Source: Closterium sp. NIES-65 (lineage: Eukaryota; Streptophyta; Zygnematophyceae; Desmidiales; Closteriaceae). Taken from it: 64,000 nt of DNA. Where the stretch lies: positions 333,331 to 397,330 of the forward strand of contig CANXME010002183.1 of assembly GCA_948144175.1 (NCBI GenBank), in the 5' to 3' direction. Both the position numbers and the translations under genes were made by a program. The notes under the pieces were generated by a model. The model was not told the origin of the DNA and searched no databases. It saw nothing but the letters and a program-made list of their open reading frames with translations. Positions 21,170-33,490 of the stretch are shown here, in pieces (the first letter of the stretch is position 1; each line of letters begins with the position of its first letter).

Positions 21170-21700
21170 CGCAAGTGGGCGGGGTCGTAGGTGACGACGG
21201 GGCCTCAGGTGGCGGGGCCGCAGGTGGCGACGGGGCCTCAGGTGGCGGGGCCGCAGGTGGCGACGGGGCCGGGGCCGCAGGTTTAGGAGACGGGGCCGGG
21301 GCCGCAGGGAGGTGACGTGGCCGGGGCCGCAGGTAGGTGACGGGGCCGGGGCCGCAGGTAGGTGACGGGGCCGGGGCCGCAAGTAGGCGACGGGGCCGTA
21401 GGGCCGCAGGTAGGGGACGGGGCCGGGGCCGCAGTTAGGCGACGGGGCCGGGGCCGCAAGGTAGGCGACGGGGCCTGCTGAAGGGCGGGCGACGGGGCCG
21501 CGAAGGGGCCGCGAGGGGCCTGGACGGGTGGCGACGGGCCGGTAAAGGCGGCGACGAGACCGCAAAGGGGCCGCGAAGGGCCTTGACGGGCGGCGACGGG
21601 CCGGTAAAGGCGGCGACAAGGCCGCAAAGGGGCCGCGAAGGGCCTAGAAGGGCGGCGACGGGGCCGCGAAGGGGGGCCGCGAGGGGCCACTAAGGGTCTT
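21170..21700. repeat. GC-rich tandem repeat inside the non-autonomous LTR element
   Basis: Imperfect units of about 15-25 bp built from GGTGACGGGGCCGGGGCCGCA and shorter forms (GGTGGCGGGGCCGCA), followed by a looser series on GGCGACGGGGCCGCGAAGGG. The many runs of GGGG on one strand could form quadruplex structures. Open frames through it encode only Pro/Arg- or Gly-rich repeats. Confidence 0.8.
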
Positions 21701-21782
21701 GCGAGGGGCACGCCACGGGGCGTGCAGTACACAGAGTAGCAGCGGAAGCAACAGGCCAGGAACGTAACACGCTCTGATAGCA

Positions 21783-22000
21783 TGTGAAATTACTAGCAAG
21801 ATTTAAGAGCCATGGCTAGAGAGGTAGGAGAAGTTGAGTTCGAGTGAGTTTAGAAAAGTAGAGAGGAATGAGGTTCACTAAAGAGAATGGCAAGTACAAA
21901 TAGGTAAACAGCAACACAAGGAGGTGCACCACCAAACATGATGCAATATCTACACTACAACTGCAAACGATTATATAAAATATGTAAACAGATTTTGACA
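21783..22000 (-). repeat. 5' LTR of the non-autonomous element
   Basis: 218 bp, TG...CA ends, pairs with 20431-20648. The primer-binding site abuts its left side at about 21770-21782. Confidence 0.82.
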
Positions 22001-22830
22001 TGTTACTAAGAGTATGTGTGTTTCTTACACATATAGACTATACTAACGTAAATGCGTTACTTACCGATGTGGATTGTACCAATAGTTAGTACGTTACTTA
22101 TTCATGTAGATGGTACAAAGAGTAAGTGCGTTACTTACACATTTTGATGGTACTATTTGTAAGTGTTTTCTTATCAATATGGATGGTACTATCAGTAAGG
22201 GCGTTACTTACCCACGATCATGGGTAAGTGCGTTATTTACCCCAAGTACTAGGAGTAAGTGCGGTACTTTCTTATGTGGATTGTATTATGAGTAAGTGCG
22301 TTACCTGCCCATGAGAATCGTTGTAAGATTATGTGCGTTACTTACCCATATGGATGATACTAAGAGAGTGTACTCTACTTACCCATGTGGATAGTAATAA
22401 CAGTATCTGCGGTACTTACCCATATGGATGGTACTAAGCCTAAATCCGTTACCTGCCTATGTTTATGGTATTAAGATAAAGTGCGTTTGTTTCCCATGTG
22501 GATGGTACTAAGAATAAGTGTTGTACTTAACCATGTGGATGGAACCAAAAGCAAGTGCGTTACTTACATATGAGCATAGTTCTAAGAATTAGTGCGTTAT
22601 TACCCAAATGGATGATACTAGAAGTAAGTCCGTAACTTACTCACGCGGATAGTACGAGAAGTAGGTACGTCACTTATTCATGACTAGTATTAACTGTAAA
22701 TGCGTAACTTACCCATGTGGATGGTATTAAGAGAAAGTGTGTAACGTATCCATAAGGAAAAGTGCATTAAATCCCCAATGTTCCTACGAATAAGTGTGTT
22801 ACTTAATCATGTGGATGGTGTTATATAACT

Positions 22831-23450
22831 AAAAAAGGCTGCAATAGTACGCGATAGCTAAAGTAGAACCTTGATATGATTGCGTGATGGAGTAGCGTAG
22901 TGTAGAGAGAACAAATGAAGGCAGTAGAGAGGAATGTCAAGAGGACCGAACCTAGCCAAAGGCAAACCGAAAGCGGGAAGCAACCTTAAAGTGTGAGAAT
23001 CTGAGGAAGGAATGATTGCATTGAGCAGCATGAGGAGTACAAGTAGGAAACCCTAAAGTGTTGTACCCGATATTGACTACCCCACTACAGCCTAAACAGA
23101 CTATAGCAAATATAGTTCGACACATCCCCATAGGCAAAGTGGGGGAGAACAAGGGGTCACAAGACCAGTCAAGAGAAGCAAGGCAAGCCCAGGGTGGATC
23201 ACAACGTCACCACACAATCTGAGCACAAGCACAAGGCCACAAGGCCAGTTCACAAGCAAAGTTATACATCAAGAAGAACAAGCAAGGCAGTGATCACAAT
23301 CTAGCAAGAGTATGCATGCAAGTGCAGGTATATATAGATCACAGTACAAGCAAAGTCAAGAGGTGAGCAAGTGAGGCCAAGTAGGCACAAGAACTAGCAA
23401 AGTACACAAGCGCTGATGATCACAAGGCGGAAGTGCCTTGGTGAAGATAT
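22831..23450. other. Unassigned sequence between the minisatellite and the TRIM
   Basis: No gene or clear repeat is recognised. Near 23108-23125 the sequence TTCGACACATCCCCATA resembles the LTR end and polypurine tract of the 20431-22000 element (TTTGACACGCCCCCATA). A diverged relative of that element may therefore be present on the minus strand, but I could not find its second LTR. Confidence 0.35.
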
Positions 23451-23811
23451 TGTCAGAATCCCAACCACTAGACCATCGGGATAAAAGGGCTTGTTTCAGT
23501 AGCGGGTCAGTGCGCCCATAACCCCCCAGGCGAACGCGCCTGTAACCCTCTCCAGGATCAATCGGGCATCCACAGTGAAGATCTACTGACACCCCCCCAC
23601 ACTGGGAGGCCCAGGACTAAGCACAGCGGCAACGGCCTACATGTGCATACACCGAGAATCGAACCCGAGACCGCTCTGATAACATGTCAGAATCCCAACC
23701 ACTAGATCATTGGGATAAAAGGGCTTGTTTCAATAGCGGGTCAGTGCGCCCATAACCCCCTAGGAGAACGCGTCTGTAACCATCTCCAGGATCAATCGGG
23801 CATCCACAGTG
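23451..23811 (-). mobile_element. TRIM (terminal-repeat retrotransposon in miniature)
   Basis: A complete LTR at 23451-23591 (141 bp, TGTCAG...CTGACA) and a second, incomplete LTR from 23685 that runs directly into copia A near 23809. They enclose only 93 bp. On the minus strand those 93 bp hold a primer-binding-like site (TGTTATCAGAGCG) beside the right LTR, a B-box-like GGGTTCGATTC (23656-23666), and a G-run polypurine tract (GTGTGGGGGGG) beside the left LTR. This is the known TRIM plan: LTRs, priming sites and nothing else. No protein is encoded. The right target duplication is lost at the copia boundary. Confidence 0.8.
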
Positions 23812-24880
23812 CAGATTCACATTGCACGGCATCCTGCCATCTGTTTGTACGAGTATGCGTGTGCGAATGCATTTGGGTATGAATGGATTGTTCGTGTTTT
23901 TGTTTGCTTTCGCAATTTTCGCTTGAAGCATTTGCAGGTACTCACGCATTGTTCGCTTCGGCACAACATTGTATGCGCTATGAACAGTACAAGCACAAAG
24001 GACGTGCTCGCAAAGGAACCCAAGATGGAAGCTTTGCAGTTCGGTCGAATTGATTGCGCAGATTCAGTTCTATCCAACTTGTAATTGTACTGTTTTGTTT
24101 GGTTAACTATAGTGTAGCAGGGCAGGCACTATAGGGGTACCATTTAGGTGAAGGTTGGATGTTGTTTGTTTGTATCTGCATGCTACAGGGCCAGGGGAAA
24201 CCAGCGGAACCAGCATTTGGCTGGTTGGGCAAAGACAAAACAGGTTCTGTTTTTAGGAGCTGAACCTGGTTGTTGTTTTCCCAGGTTGGAAAAACAGAAC
24301 CAGAGGTTGTTTACCGACCTACCAACTCCTGTTTTGTCCAACCAGGTTGGTTCTGTTGCTTGGAATTATTTGGGATCATCCTTGGTTGTTCCCAGGTTTA
24401 TTCCCAAGGTCCTTGCTAGCTAGAACTATTTATTCTTTCTCTGTTTGTACCTGGATATAGTCAATTTGATTCAAGCGAATTCCTCCTTTCCTGGAATTTC
24501 GTTTCTACGCGGTTCAACGGCGTAATGCTACCCGAGTCAACGCTAGTACGCTAGCACTTTAACACTAGGCAAACGCTGTCAGAGCCATAACTTCGTGATG
24601 GCAGAACTTTTCGCGAGGCAACTTGGTTCATTTTAAAGCTCTTGGAGCGAGCTTCGATATAGAAAATTCTCAGCTTAATCCGATCGACGGTCTGCACGAT
24701 ACGCTGCGCGACGTTCAAGGTACTCTTGCTGTTTTGATCCCTCTCTCTACAAACTCGGACCCGAGGATAGGGGCTGGTCTTGTACCAGGCACCGAAGGAC
24801 CCCTGGAGGTGACCCCGAGGAGAGGTTTTAAGTTTGATTAAGTCTTAATAGCTTGAGTTTATTAGGCCCTTACACCAACA
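23809..24880 (+). repeat. 5' LTR of copia element A
   Basis: About 1070 bp, aligning in order with the 1093-bp LTRs of B and C. It ends TTACACCAACA just before the tRNA-Met primer-binding site. The first few bases expected of the family are not seen at its junction with the TRIM. Confidence 0.85.
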
Positions 24881-26635
24881 AGCTGGTATCAGAGCTGCGT
24901 TATAGTGATCCTCGATATAGGTAGCTATGGCGGGCAACACCTCGACGGGAGCTGGTGAATCTTCAGCCCAAGATCGTAGCAGCAGTCATGATTCTGGTGT
25001 TTTAGCGCCAAGGGGAGCGCGAACAAACCAGGGCTCGCTGGTCAAGGAGGTGCTGAAGAATTTCACCGTCGAGAAGTTCAATGGTGAGGGCTATGATGAT
25101 TGGGCCTGGAAAATGCAACTCTATTTCCGTCAGATTGGATTGTTGAAACTAATGATTGGGGAGGAGCCTAGACCGAGTGACCCCGCGCTGCAGGAAGATT
25201 GGGACGAGCGCTGCTCGGTTGGCTACTATTTGATGTCGCAGTGTTTGGAGCTGAACCAGCGTCACCACGTCATGCACCTGCTGCCGGAGGTTGAGTGCGG
25301 TCCGAAGGCGTGGACCGTGTTGAAGGAGCTGCACGCCCAGACCTCCGTTCTTGCAACATTGATGCTGGAGAGGGAGCTGTCCACGTTGCGCCTGAGCGAG
25401 GGAGAGCCGGTGCAACCTGTCCTGGACAAATTGCGCGACCTCTACGCGAAGTTGGCGACCGCGGGAATCACCTACCCGGAGCAGACCAAATGCTTGAAGA
25501 TGCTCTCGCTGCTGCCGGAATCGTGGCTTCAATTCACGAGCGGATTGAGCCTGCCGCAGAACCAGAGCTCGTCGACACTCGAGTGGGTGCGGACAAAGAT
25601 TATAGAGGAGGACTTCCGTCGCCGTCAACTGAGGGGTGGAGACGACGGCAGCAGCGGCTACGGAATGCAAGGGAGCTGACGTGGCAGAGGACGTGGCTTC
25701 GGTGGTGCTGGACGCGGTGCAAAGAAGGACGACGACTCCAACGACCAACAAGGAGGTACCGGTTGGGGTCGCGGTGCGAAATCTGGACGTGGGGGCAAGT
25801 CGGGTGCTGGTGGCAAAATGAAAGGGAGTTGCTGGTATTGTGAGAAGGAGGGGCACCCCTGGTTTTTGTGCTATAAGAAACCCGATGAATGGACCCCCCA
25901 GAATCGTCACCAGGATGGCGGCGCGCGGAGGAACCAGAAAACCGGCGAGAGCATGGTTGCCGATTCGTCCAACAGCAACCCGAAGAGCAACGGAAGAAAG
26001 GAGGGCACCGTGGGCCAGTTTCTTCCATATTGGAGAGCAGGGGGAGGAGGGCACCCGAAGAGCAACGGAAGAAAACCGGCGGTGTAGAAAGGAAGAAGGA
26101 GCGCACCGCGGGCCAGTTTCTTCCATATTGGAGAGCAGGGGGAGGAGGGGGAGCAAGGAGACGCCTCTGCCAAGGTTGGAGCAGAGCTGCACCCCCTGGA
26201 TTATTGGGTGTTGGACACGAGCGCTGCTTGGACGATGACGCCGCGAAAAGACCTGTTGGACCATGTACAAGCTGCACCGATCAACGAGGTGTGCTCCGCC
26301 TCTGGACACGCGCTGAAGGTGGCTGGTGCGGGACGAGCTGCGTTTAAGGGAGCAGATAGCAAGCCGGTGGTGCTGCACGACGTTCTCCTTGTTCCTGAAC
26401 TCAAGGCCAACCTCATCTCCCTCCGTAAGCTTGGCAAGTCTGGGGTGAGCACTAGCACGGATGGGGCACGCACTTACAAGGGGCAGCTGGGCAATCGGGT
26501 GCTTTGGGATCTGCACGAGAGCACGGACGTGTACAGATCCATGTGGCAGCTGCCGGCGTTGGCGTGGCATGGTCAGGGGCAGGCTGGAGAGGGGTCTGCA
26601 TCCCAGGGGGAGTGCAACGCCGTTGGAGGGGTTGG

Positions 26636-27729
26636 TGTTGGGTGCAAATTCACATTGCACGACATCCTGCCGTCTGTTTGTACGAGTATGCGTGTGCGAA
26701 TGCATTTGCGTGTGAATGGTATGTTTGTGTGTTTGTTTGCTTTCGCAATTTTCGCTTGAAGCATTTGCAGGTACTCGCACAATGTGCGCTTCGGCATAAC
26801 ATTGTACGCGCTATGAACAGTACAAGCAGAAAGGACGAGCTCGCAAAGGAACCCAAGATGGAAGCTTTGCGGTTCAACTTACTTGATTGCGCAGATTCAG
26901 TTCTATCCAACTCGAAATTGTACTGTTTTGTTTGGTTGACTATAGTGTAGCAGGGCAGGCACTATAGGGGTACAATTTAGGTGAAGGTTGGATGTTGTTT
27001 GTCTGTATCTGCATGCTACAGGGCCAGGGGAAACCAGCGGAACCAGCATTTGGCTGGTTGGGCAAAGACAAAACAGGTTCTGTTTTTAGGACCTGAACCT
27101 GGTTGTTGTTTTCCCAGGTTGGAAAAAACAGAACCAGAGGTTGTTCACCAACCTATCACCTGCTATTTTGTCCAGCCAGGTTGGTTCTGTTGCTTGGAAT
27201 TATTTGGGATCATCCCTGGTTGTTCCCAGGTTGATTCCCAAGGTCCTTGCTAGCTAGAGCTATTTATTCCTTCTCTGTTTGTACCTGAATATAGTGAAAT
27301 TGATTCAAGCGAATTCCTTCCTTGCTGGAATTTCTTGTCTACGCGGTGCGACGGCGGAATGCTACCCGAGTCAACGCTAGTACGCTAGCACTCCAACGCT
27401 AGGCTAACGCTGTCCGAGCCATAACTTCGTAATGGCAGAACTTTTCGCGAGGCAACTTGGCTTATTTTAAAGCTCTTAGAGTGAGCTTCGATATAGGAAA
27501 TTCTCAGCTTAATCCGATCGACGGTCTGCACGATACGCTGCGCGACGTTCAAGGTACTCTTGCTGTTTTGACTAAGTCCCTCTTGATCCCTCTCTCTACA
27601 AACTCGGACCCGAGGATAGGGGCTGGTCTTGTACCAGGCACCCAAGGACCCTTGGAGGTGACCCCGAGGAGAGGTTTTAAGTGTGATAAAGTCTTAATAG
27701 CTTGAGTTTATTAGGCCCTTACACCAACA
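26636..27729 (+). repeat. 5' LTR of copia element B
   Basis: 1094 bp, TGTTGGGTGC...TTACACCAACA. It contains a 12-bp inverted repeat (27076-27087 with 27124-27135) that recurs in the other family LTRs. Confidence 0.93.
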
Positions 27730-30700
27730 AGCTGGTATCAGAGCTGCGTTATAGTGATCCTCGATATAGGTAGCTATGGCGGGCAACACCTCGGCGGTAG
27801 CTGGTGAAACTTCAGCCCAAGATCGTAGCGGCAGCCATGATTCTGGTGTTTCTGCGCCAAGGGGAGCGCGAACAAGCCAGGGCTCGCTGATCAAGGAGGT
27901 GCTGAAAAACTTCACCGTCGAGAAGTTCAATGGTGAGGGCTATGATGATTGGGCCTGGAAAATGCAACTTTATTTCCGTCAAATCGGATTGCTGAAACTA
28001 ATGATTGGGGAGGAGCCTAGACCGAGTGACCCCGCCCTTCAGGAAGATTGGGACGAGCGCGCCTCGGCTGGCTACTACTTGATGTCGCAGAGTTTGGAGC
28101 TGAACCAGCGTCACCACGTCATGCACCTGCTGCCGGAGGTTGAGTGCGGTCCGAAGGCGTGGACGGTGTTGAAGGAGCTGCACGCCCCGACCTCCGTTGT
28201 TGCAACATTGATGCTGGAGAGGGAGCTGTCCGCGTTGCGCCTGAGCGAGGGAGAGCCGGTGCAACCTGTCCTGGACAAATTGCGCGACCTCTACGCGAAG
28301 TTGGCGATCGCGGGAATCACCTACCCGGAGCAGACCAAGTGCCTGAAGATGCTCTCGCTGCTGCCGGAATCGTGGCTTCAATTTACGAGCGGATTGAGCC
28401 TGCCGCAGAACCAGAGCTTGTGGACACTCGAGTGGGTGCGGACAAAGATTCTAGAGGAGGACTTCCGTCGCCGCCAACTGAGGGGTGGAGACGACGGCAG
28501 CAGCGGCTACGGGATGCAAGGGAGCCGACGTGGCAAAGGACGTGGCTTCGGTGGTGCTGGACGCGGTGCAAAGAAAGACGACGACTCCAACGACCAACAA
28601 GGAGGTACCGGTTGGGGTCGCGGTGCAAAATCTGGACGTGGGGGCAAGTCGGGTGCTGGTGGCAAAATGAAAGGGAGTTGCTGGTATTGTGAGAAGGAAG
28701 GGCACCCCTGGTTTTTGTGCTATAAGAAACCCGATGGATGGACCCCCCAGAATCGTCACCAGGATGGCGGCGCGCGGAGGAACCAGAAAAACGGCGCCAA
28801 CATGATCGCTGATTCGTCCGACAACAACCCAAAGGGCAACGGCGGTGCGGAGAAGAAGAAGGAGCGCACCGCGGGCCAATTCTTCCATATGGGAGACAAG
28901 GGGGAGCAAGGAGACGCATCTGCTAAGGCTGGAGCAGAGCTGCACCCCCTGGACTATTGGGTGTTGGACACAGGCGCCGCTTGGACAATGACGCCGCGCA
29001 AGGACCTGCTGGACGACGTACGCGCTGCACCGATTAATGAGGTGTGCTCTGCCTCTGGACACATGTTGAAGGTGGCTGGTGCGGGACGAGCTGCATTTAA
29101 GGGAGCGGATGGCAAGCCGGTGGTGCTGCACGACGTTCTCCTCGTCCCCGACCTGAAGGCCAACCTCATCTCCCTCCGTAAGCTTGGCAAGGCTGGGGTG
29201 AACACCAACACAGATGGGGCTCGCACTTATAAGGGGAAGCTGGGCAATCGGGTGCTTTGGGATCTGCACGAGAGCAAGGACGTGTACAGATCTATGTGGC
29301 AGCTGCCGGCGCTGGCGTGGCACGGTGGGGGGCAGGTTGGAGAGGGGTCTGCATCCCAGGGGGAGTGCAACGCCGTTGGAGGGGTTGGTGTGAAAGTGTC
29401 GGCCAGATCTGGGGAGACGGATTGGGCAACGGCACACCGACGCTTGGGGCATGTGGCAATGCCTTTGCTGAAGCAGCTGGAGAAGGATGGAGCCGTTAAG
29501 GGCTTGAAGCTGAACGGACAACCACCCGATGATAACTGTGAAATCTGTTTGCTCTCAAAGTTTACCCGTTTCCCCTTCCATAGTGTGGCTGGCAGGAGCA
29601 AAAAGCCGTTGGAGCTGGTCCACATGGACTTGGTGGGGCCGCTGCCGGTTCAGGGACACAAGGGGGAGCGGTACTTCCTGACCATTGTGGATGATTGGAG
29701 CAGGCTTATGTGGGCATATCCGCTGAAGCAGAAGAACCATGCCGCCTCTACGATACGGGAAGATTGGCTGCCATTCGTGGAGAAGCAAGCGGAGTGTGTG
29801 GTGAAGCGGATTAGGACAGATCGGGGTGGTGAGTTCCTTGGAGCTGAGATGACAGCCTGGCTCAAGAAGCAGGGCATCCAGAGGGAGCTGACCACGGCTT
29901 ACACCCCACAGTCTAACGGTGTAGCAGAACGGGCGAACCGGACAATTCTGGAGACAGCTAGGGCGCTGCTCATAGAATCTGGGCTGGGCAACCCATGTGG
30001 CCCCATGCTGTTCGGCACGCTACCGTCGCTAGGAACAGGGTACTCACAAAGGTTGGGGATGACTCGTGGGTGCCGTTGGAGAGGTGGCTTGGGAGGAAGC
30101 CGCCGGTGGACATGCTGAGGGTGTTCGGTTGCATGGCAGTCGCCCACGTTCCCAAGACCTACCGCAGTAAGTTGGGGGCGAGTGCAATCTGGTGTGTGCA
30201 TTTGGGGCTGGCTGCTGAGAGCAAGGGATGGCTGCTGTGGGAACCCTCCAAGGGTGTGTTGTTTGACAGCAGGGATGTGAAGTTTGTTGAGGGCATGATG
30301 TATGGGAGCTGGGAGAAACAGCCGGAGGCCAGGGTGTCCCAGCAGATGGAGCAGATCACCATGCAGCTGGACCTGACTCCTAGTGTGTGGGAGGAGGGAG
30401 AGGAGGCAGCTGCAGAGGGTGGTGATAAAGAGAAGGTGCAGGAGGCACCTGCTGGTGGAGGTGATGGTGTGGAGATTAGCGGTAGCACTAGTGGAGCTGC
30501 TGGATCCGAGGGAGGAGAGCAGCAGCAGGGGAAAACTAAGAAGCCGAAGGGTGTTATTATGAAGGGATGGGAGACACCCGTCTCCAGGCCAGGACGTACC
30601 CGTATGGCTACTAAGAAGCTGACTGCAGGAGCTGATGTAGCGGAGCAGCAGCTTGGGACCGAGGAGGCATTGCTGATTCTACCGCATGGCTATGACCCGG

Positions 30701-32397
30701 ATGAGGAGGATCAACCTGCGTACTGTTTTCTTGCCCCTGCACCAGAGGAACCAGCTAGCATGGAGGAGGCATTAGCTGGACCAGATAGGGACAAATGGCT
30801 AGCTTCCAGGGATGCTGAGTACCAGAGCCTGCTGGAGAATGGGACTTGGGAACTAGTGGTGCTGCCTGAGGGAAAGAAAGCGGTACAATGCAAGTGGGTG
30901 CTAAGGATCAAGACTGACGACAAGGGGCAGGTCACCATCTACAAGAGTAGGTTGGTGGCTAAGGGGTTTATGCAGAAGGAGAAGCGGGACTTCAATGAGA
31001 TCTTTGCTCCCACTGCCAAACCCCCTACCCTTCGTGTCTTGTTGGCAGATGCAGCCGTTAGTGGAAAGTTCATTATCCAGATGGACATATCAACGGCATT
31101 TCTCAACGGGATTTTAGAGGAGGAGGTGTTCATGACGCAGCCACCTGGGTTTGAGGATGGTACGGGCAGGGTGTGCAAGCTGAAAAAGTCCATCTATGGC
31201 TTGAAGCAGGCGCCACGCTGCTGGTACCAGAAGCTGGCAGCTGTTTTAGAGGAGATGGGATTCAGGACCAGCAGCTGTGATGAGAGCCTCTTTCTCAAGG
31301 GGGAGGGGGAGAAGCTGGTGCTGTTTCTGGTCTATGTGGACGACATTCTTCTCTTTAGCAGCAGCATGAAGGAGATCCAGAAGGTGCAGCAGCAGCTGAT
31401 GGAGAACTTCAAGTGCAAGAACCTTGGGGAGGTAAAGTACTACCTCGGGATGCACGTGGAGAGGGATCTGGATCACAGGTGGTTGAAGCTGCACCAGGAG
31501 AAGTTCATCAAGGAGCTTGGGGAGAAGTATGGAATTGAGAATGAGCGCAAGGTTGCAACTCCCCTGCCAGCAGAATTCAAGCTTGTGAAAGCTGCAGAGG
31601 ATGAAGGGGTTGAAGCCGAGGAGCAGCAGCAATTTCAGTCCTTGGTGGGCAGCCTCTTGTATGCAGCAGTTCACACGAGACCCGACATCTCTTTCTCGGT
31701 TGGGCAGCTGGCTAGGGTAGTGCAGAATCCATCAGAGGAGCAGGTGGATGCAGCTGAGCGTGTGGTGAAGTATCTGAACTCTCACCCAAGCATTGGAGTT
31801 CAATACTCCACATCTGCACAGGTGAAGCAGAAAGGGGTTGAGGTGCTGAAAGAGAAGGGGGAGAGGCTTGGAGAAGGCAAGCTTTTTCTCACTTGCTTTA
31901 CTGATGCTACGTGGGCCTCTGAGAAGGAGGATTCCTCATCTGTGGGAGGATACATCTGCGTAGTTGGGGGAGGACCGGTTAGTTGGAGGTCAAAGAAGCA
32001 GACGGAGACAGCACTCTCTTCCGTGGAATCAGAGTACATGGCGATGTTCCATGGGGTGAAGGAGGTGATTTGGCTGAGGAGGCTGTTGGAGGAGATTGGC
32101 CAGGAGCAAAAGGTTGCTACGCCGCTGTTTTGTGATAGCAAGGGAGCTCTTGGGATGGCCAGGAACGCTGTGCTTCATGGGCTGAATAAGCACATGCGTA
32201 TCAAGTGGCACTGGCTGCGTAAGGAGGTGAAGAGGGGGACGGTGAATCCGATCTACATCAAGACTCACCAGCAGCCAGCAGACTTCCTCACCAAGAGGCT
32301 TGCGGATGAGTCTCATTGGCGTTGTGTGCGCATGAGTGGAATGAGCATGAACTAGTATGGAATGATGGGGATGCAGCCGGCAGGCTGAGGGGGAGTG

Positions 32398-33490
32398 TGT
32401 TGGGTGCAAATTCACATTGCACGACATCCTGCCGTCTGTTTGTACGAGTATGCGTGTGCGAATGCATTTGCGTGTGAATGGTATGTTTGTGTGTTTGTTT
32501 GCTTTCGCAATTTTCGCTTGAAGCATTTGCAGGTACTCGCACAATGTGCGCTTCGGCATAACATTGTACGCGCTATGAACAGTACAAGCAGAAAGGACGA
32601 GCTCGCAAAGGAACCCAAGATGGAAGCTTTGCGGTTCAACTTACTTGATTGCGCAGATTCAGTTCTATCCAACTCGAAATTGTACTGTTTTGTTTGGTTG
32701 ACTATAGTGTAGCAGGGCAGGCACTATAGGGGTACAATTTAGGTGAAGGTTGGATGTTGTTTGTCTGTATCTGCATGCTACAGGGCCAGGGGAAACCAGC
32801 GGAACCAGCATTTGGCTGGTTGGGCAAAGACAAAACAGGTTCTGTTTTTAGGACCTGAACCTGGTTGTTGTTTTCCCAGGTTGGAAAAACAGAACCAGAG
32901 GTTGTTCACCAACCTATCACCTGCTATTTTGTCCAGCCAGGTTGGTTCTGTTGCTTGGAATTATTTGGGATCATCCCTGGTTGTTCCCAGGTTGATTCCC
33001 AAGGTCCTTGCTAGCTAGAGCTATTTATTCCTTCTCTGTTTGTACCTGAATATAGTGAAATTGATTCAAGCGAATTCCTTCCTTGCTGGAATTTCTTGTC
33101 TACGCGGTGCGACGGCGGAATGCTACCCGAGTCAACGCTAGTACGCTAGCACTCCAACGCTAGGCTAACGCTGTCCGAGCCATAACTTCGTAATGGCAGA
33201 ACTTTTCGCGAGGCAACTTGGCTTATTTTAAAGCTCTTAGAGTGAGCTTCGATATAGGAAATTCTCAGCTTAATCCGATCGACGGTCTGCACGATACGCT
33301 GCGCGACGTTCAAGGTACTCTTGCTGTTTTGACTAAGTCCCTCTTGATCCCTCTCTCTACAAACTCGGACCCGAGGATAGGGGCTGGTCTTGTACCAAGC
33401 ACCCAAGGACCCTTGGAGGTGACCCCGAGGAGAGGTTTTAAGTGTGATAAAGTCTTAATAGCTTGAGTTTATTAGGCCCTTACACCAACA
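32398..33490 (+). repeat. 3' LTR of copia element B
   Basis: 1093 bp, nearly identical to 26636-27729. It is followed by the target duplication GTTGG. Confidence 0.93.

Larger units (their letters stand above)
20431..22000 (-). mobile_element. Non-autonomous LTR element with GC-rich cargo
   Basis: A 1570-bp element bounded by 218-bp direct repeats, 20431-20648 and 21783-22000. Each starts TGTRAAATTACTAGC and ends TTTTGACA, and they are about 95% alike by eye. Flanking TGTTA at 20426-20430 and 22001-22005 is a 5-bp target duplication. On the minus strand the sequence just inside the right LTR reads TGCTATCAGAGCG, close to the initiator tRNA-Met primer-binding site. Just inside the left LTR a G-rich tract (ATGGGGGCG) can act as polypurine tract. 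No gag or pol is seen. The interior is a very GC-rich, low-complexity passenger. In size it lies between TRIM and LARD elements and must rely on another element's proteins. Confidence 0.82.
20387..22830. repeat. Degenerate minisatellite of about 36-37 bp, with an insertion
   Basis: Diverged tandem units built on TAAGTGCGTTACTTACCCAT followed by GTGGATGGTACTAAGAG fill 22001-22830 (roughly 20 units) and begin at about 20395-20430. A non-autonomous LTR element (20431-22000) is inserted in them. Units differ by many substitutions and small length changes, so the array is old. There is no coding potential. Confidence 0.85.
26636..33490 (+). mobile_element. Copia element B, young, inserted in A
   Basis: A 6855-bp Ty1/copia element with both LTRs (26636-27729 and 32398-33490), flanked by the target duplication GTTGG (26631-26635 and 33491-33495). 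The primer-binding site TGGTATCAGAGC follows the 5' LTR at 27733, and a GGGGGAGTG purine tract precedes the 3' LTR. The coding region, 27776-32355, holds gag with a CCHC knuckle (CWYCEKEGHPWFLC), protease (LDTGAAWTMTP), gag-pre-integrase, integrase (DRGGEF and PQSNGVAERAN blocks), reverse transcriptase (QMDISTAFLNG, YVDDILLFSS) and RNase H (KTHQQPADFLTKRL). By eye the two LTRs differ at only about two positions, so insertion was recent. It looks nearly whole, with about one break. Confidence 0.93.

Noticed and set aside
20603-21783. Arg/Pro-rich minus-strand proteins inside the 20431-22000 element
   Set aside because: Low-complexity translation of a GC-rich tandem repeat. No gag, protease, integrase or RT motif.
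23650-23690. Possible tRNA gene on the minus strand (GGGTTCGATTC)
   Set aside because: Only a T-arm-like motif beside a primer-binding-like site is present. There is no full cloverleaf, anticodon arm or A-box that I can see.
25149-26780. Long frames antisense to the copia coding regions here and in the other copies
   Set aside because: They mirror gag and pol in each copy on the opposite strand and carry no domain of their own.
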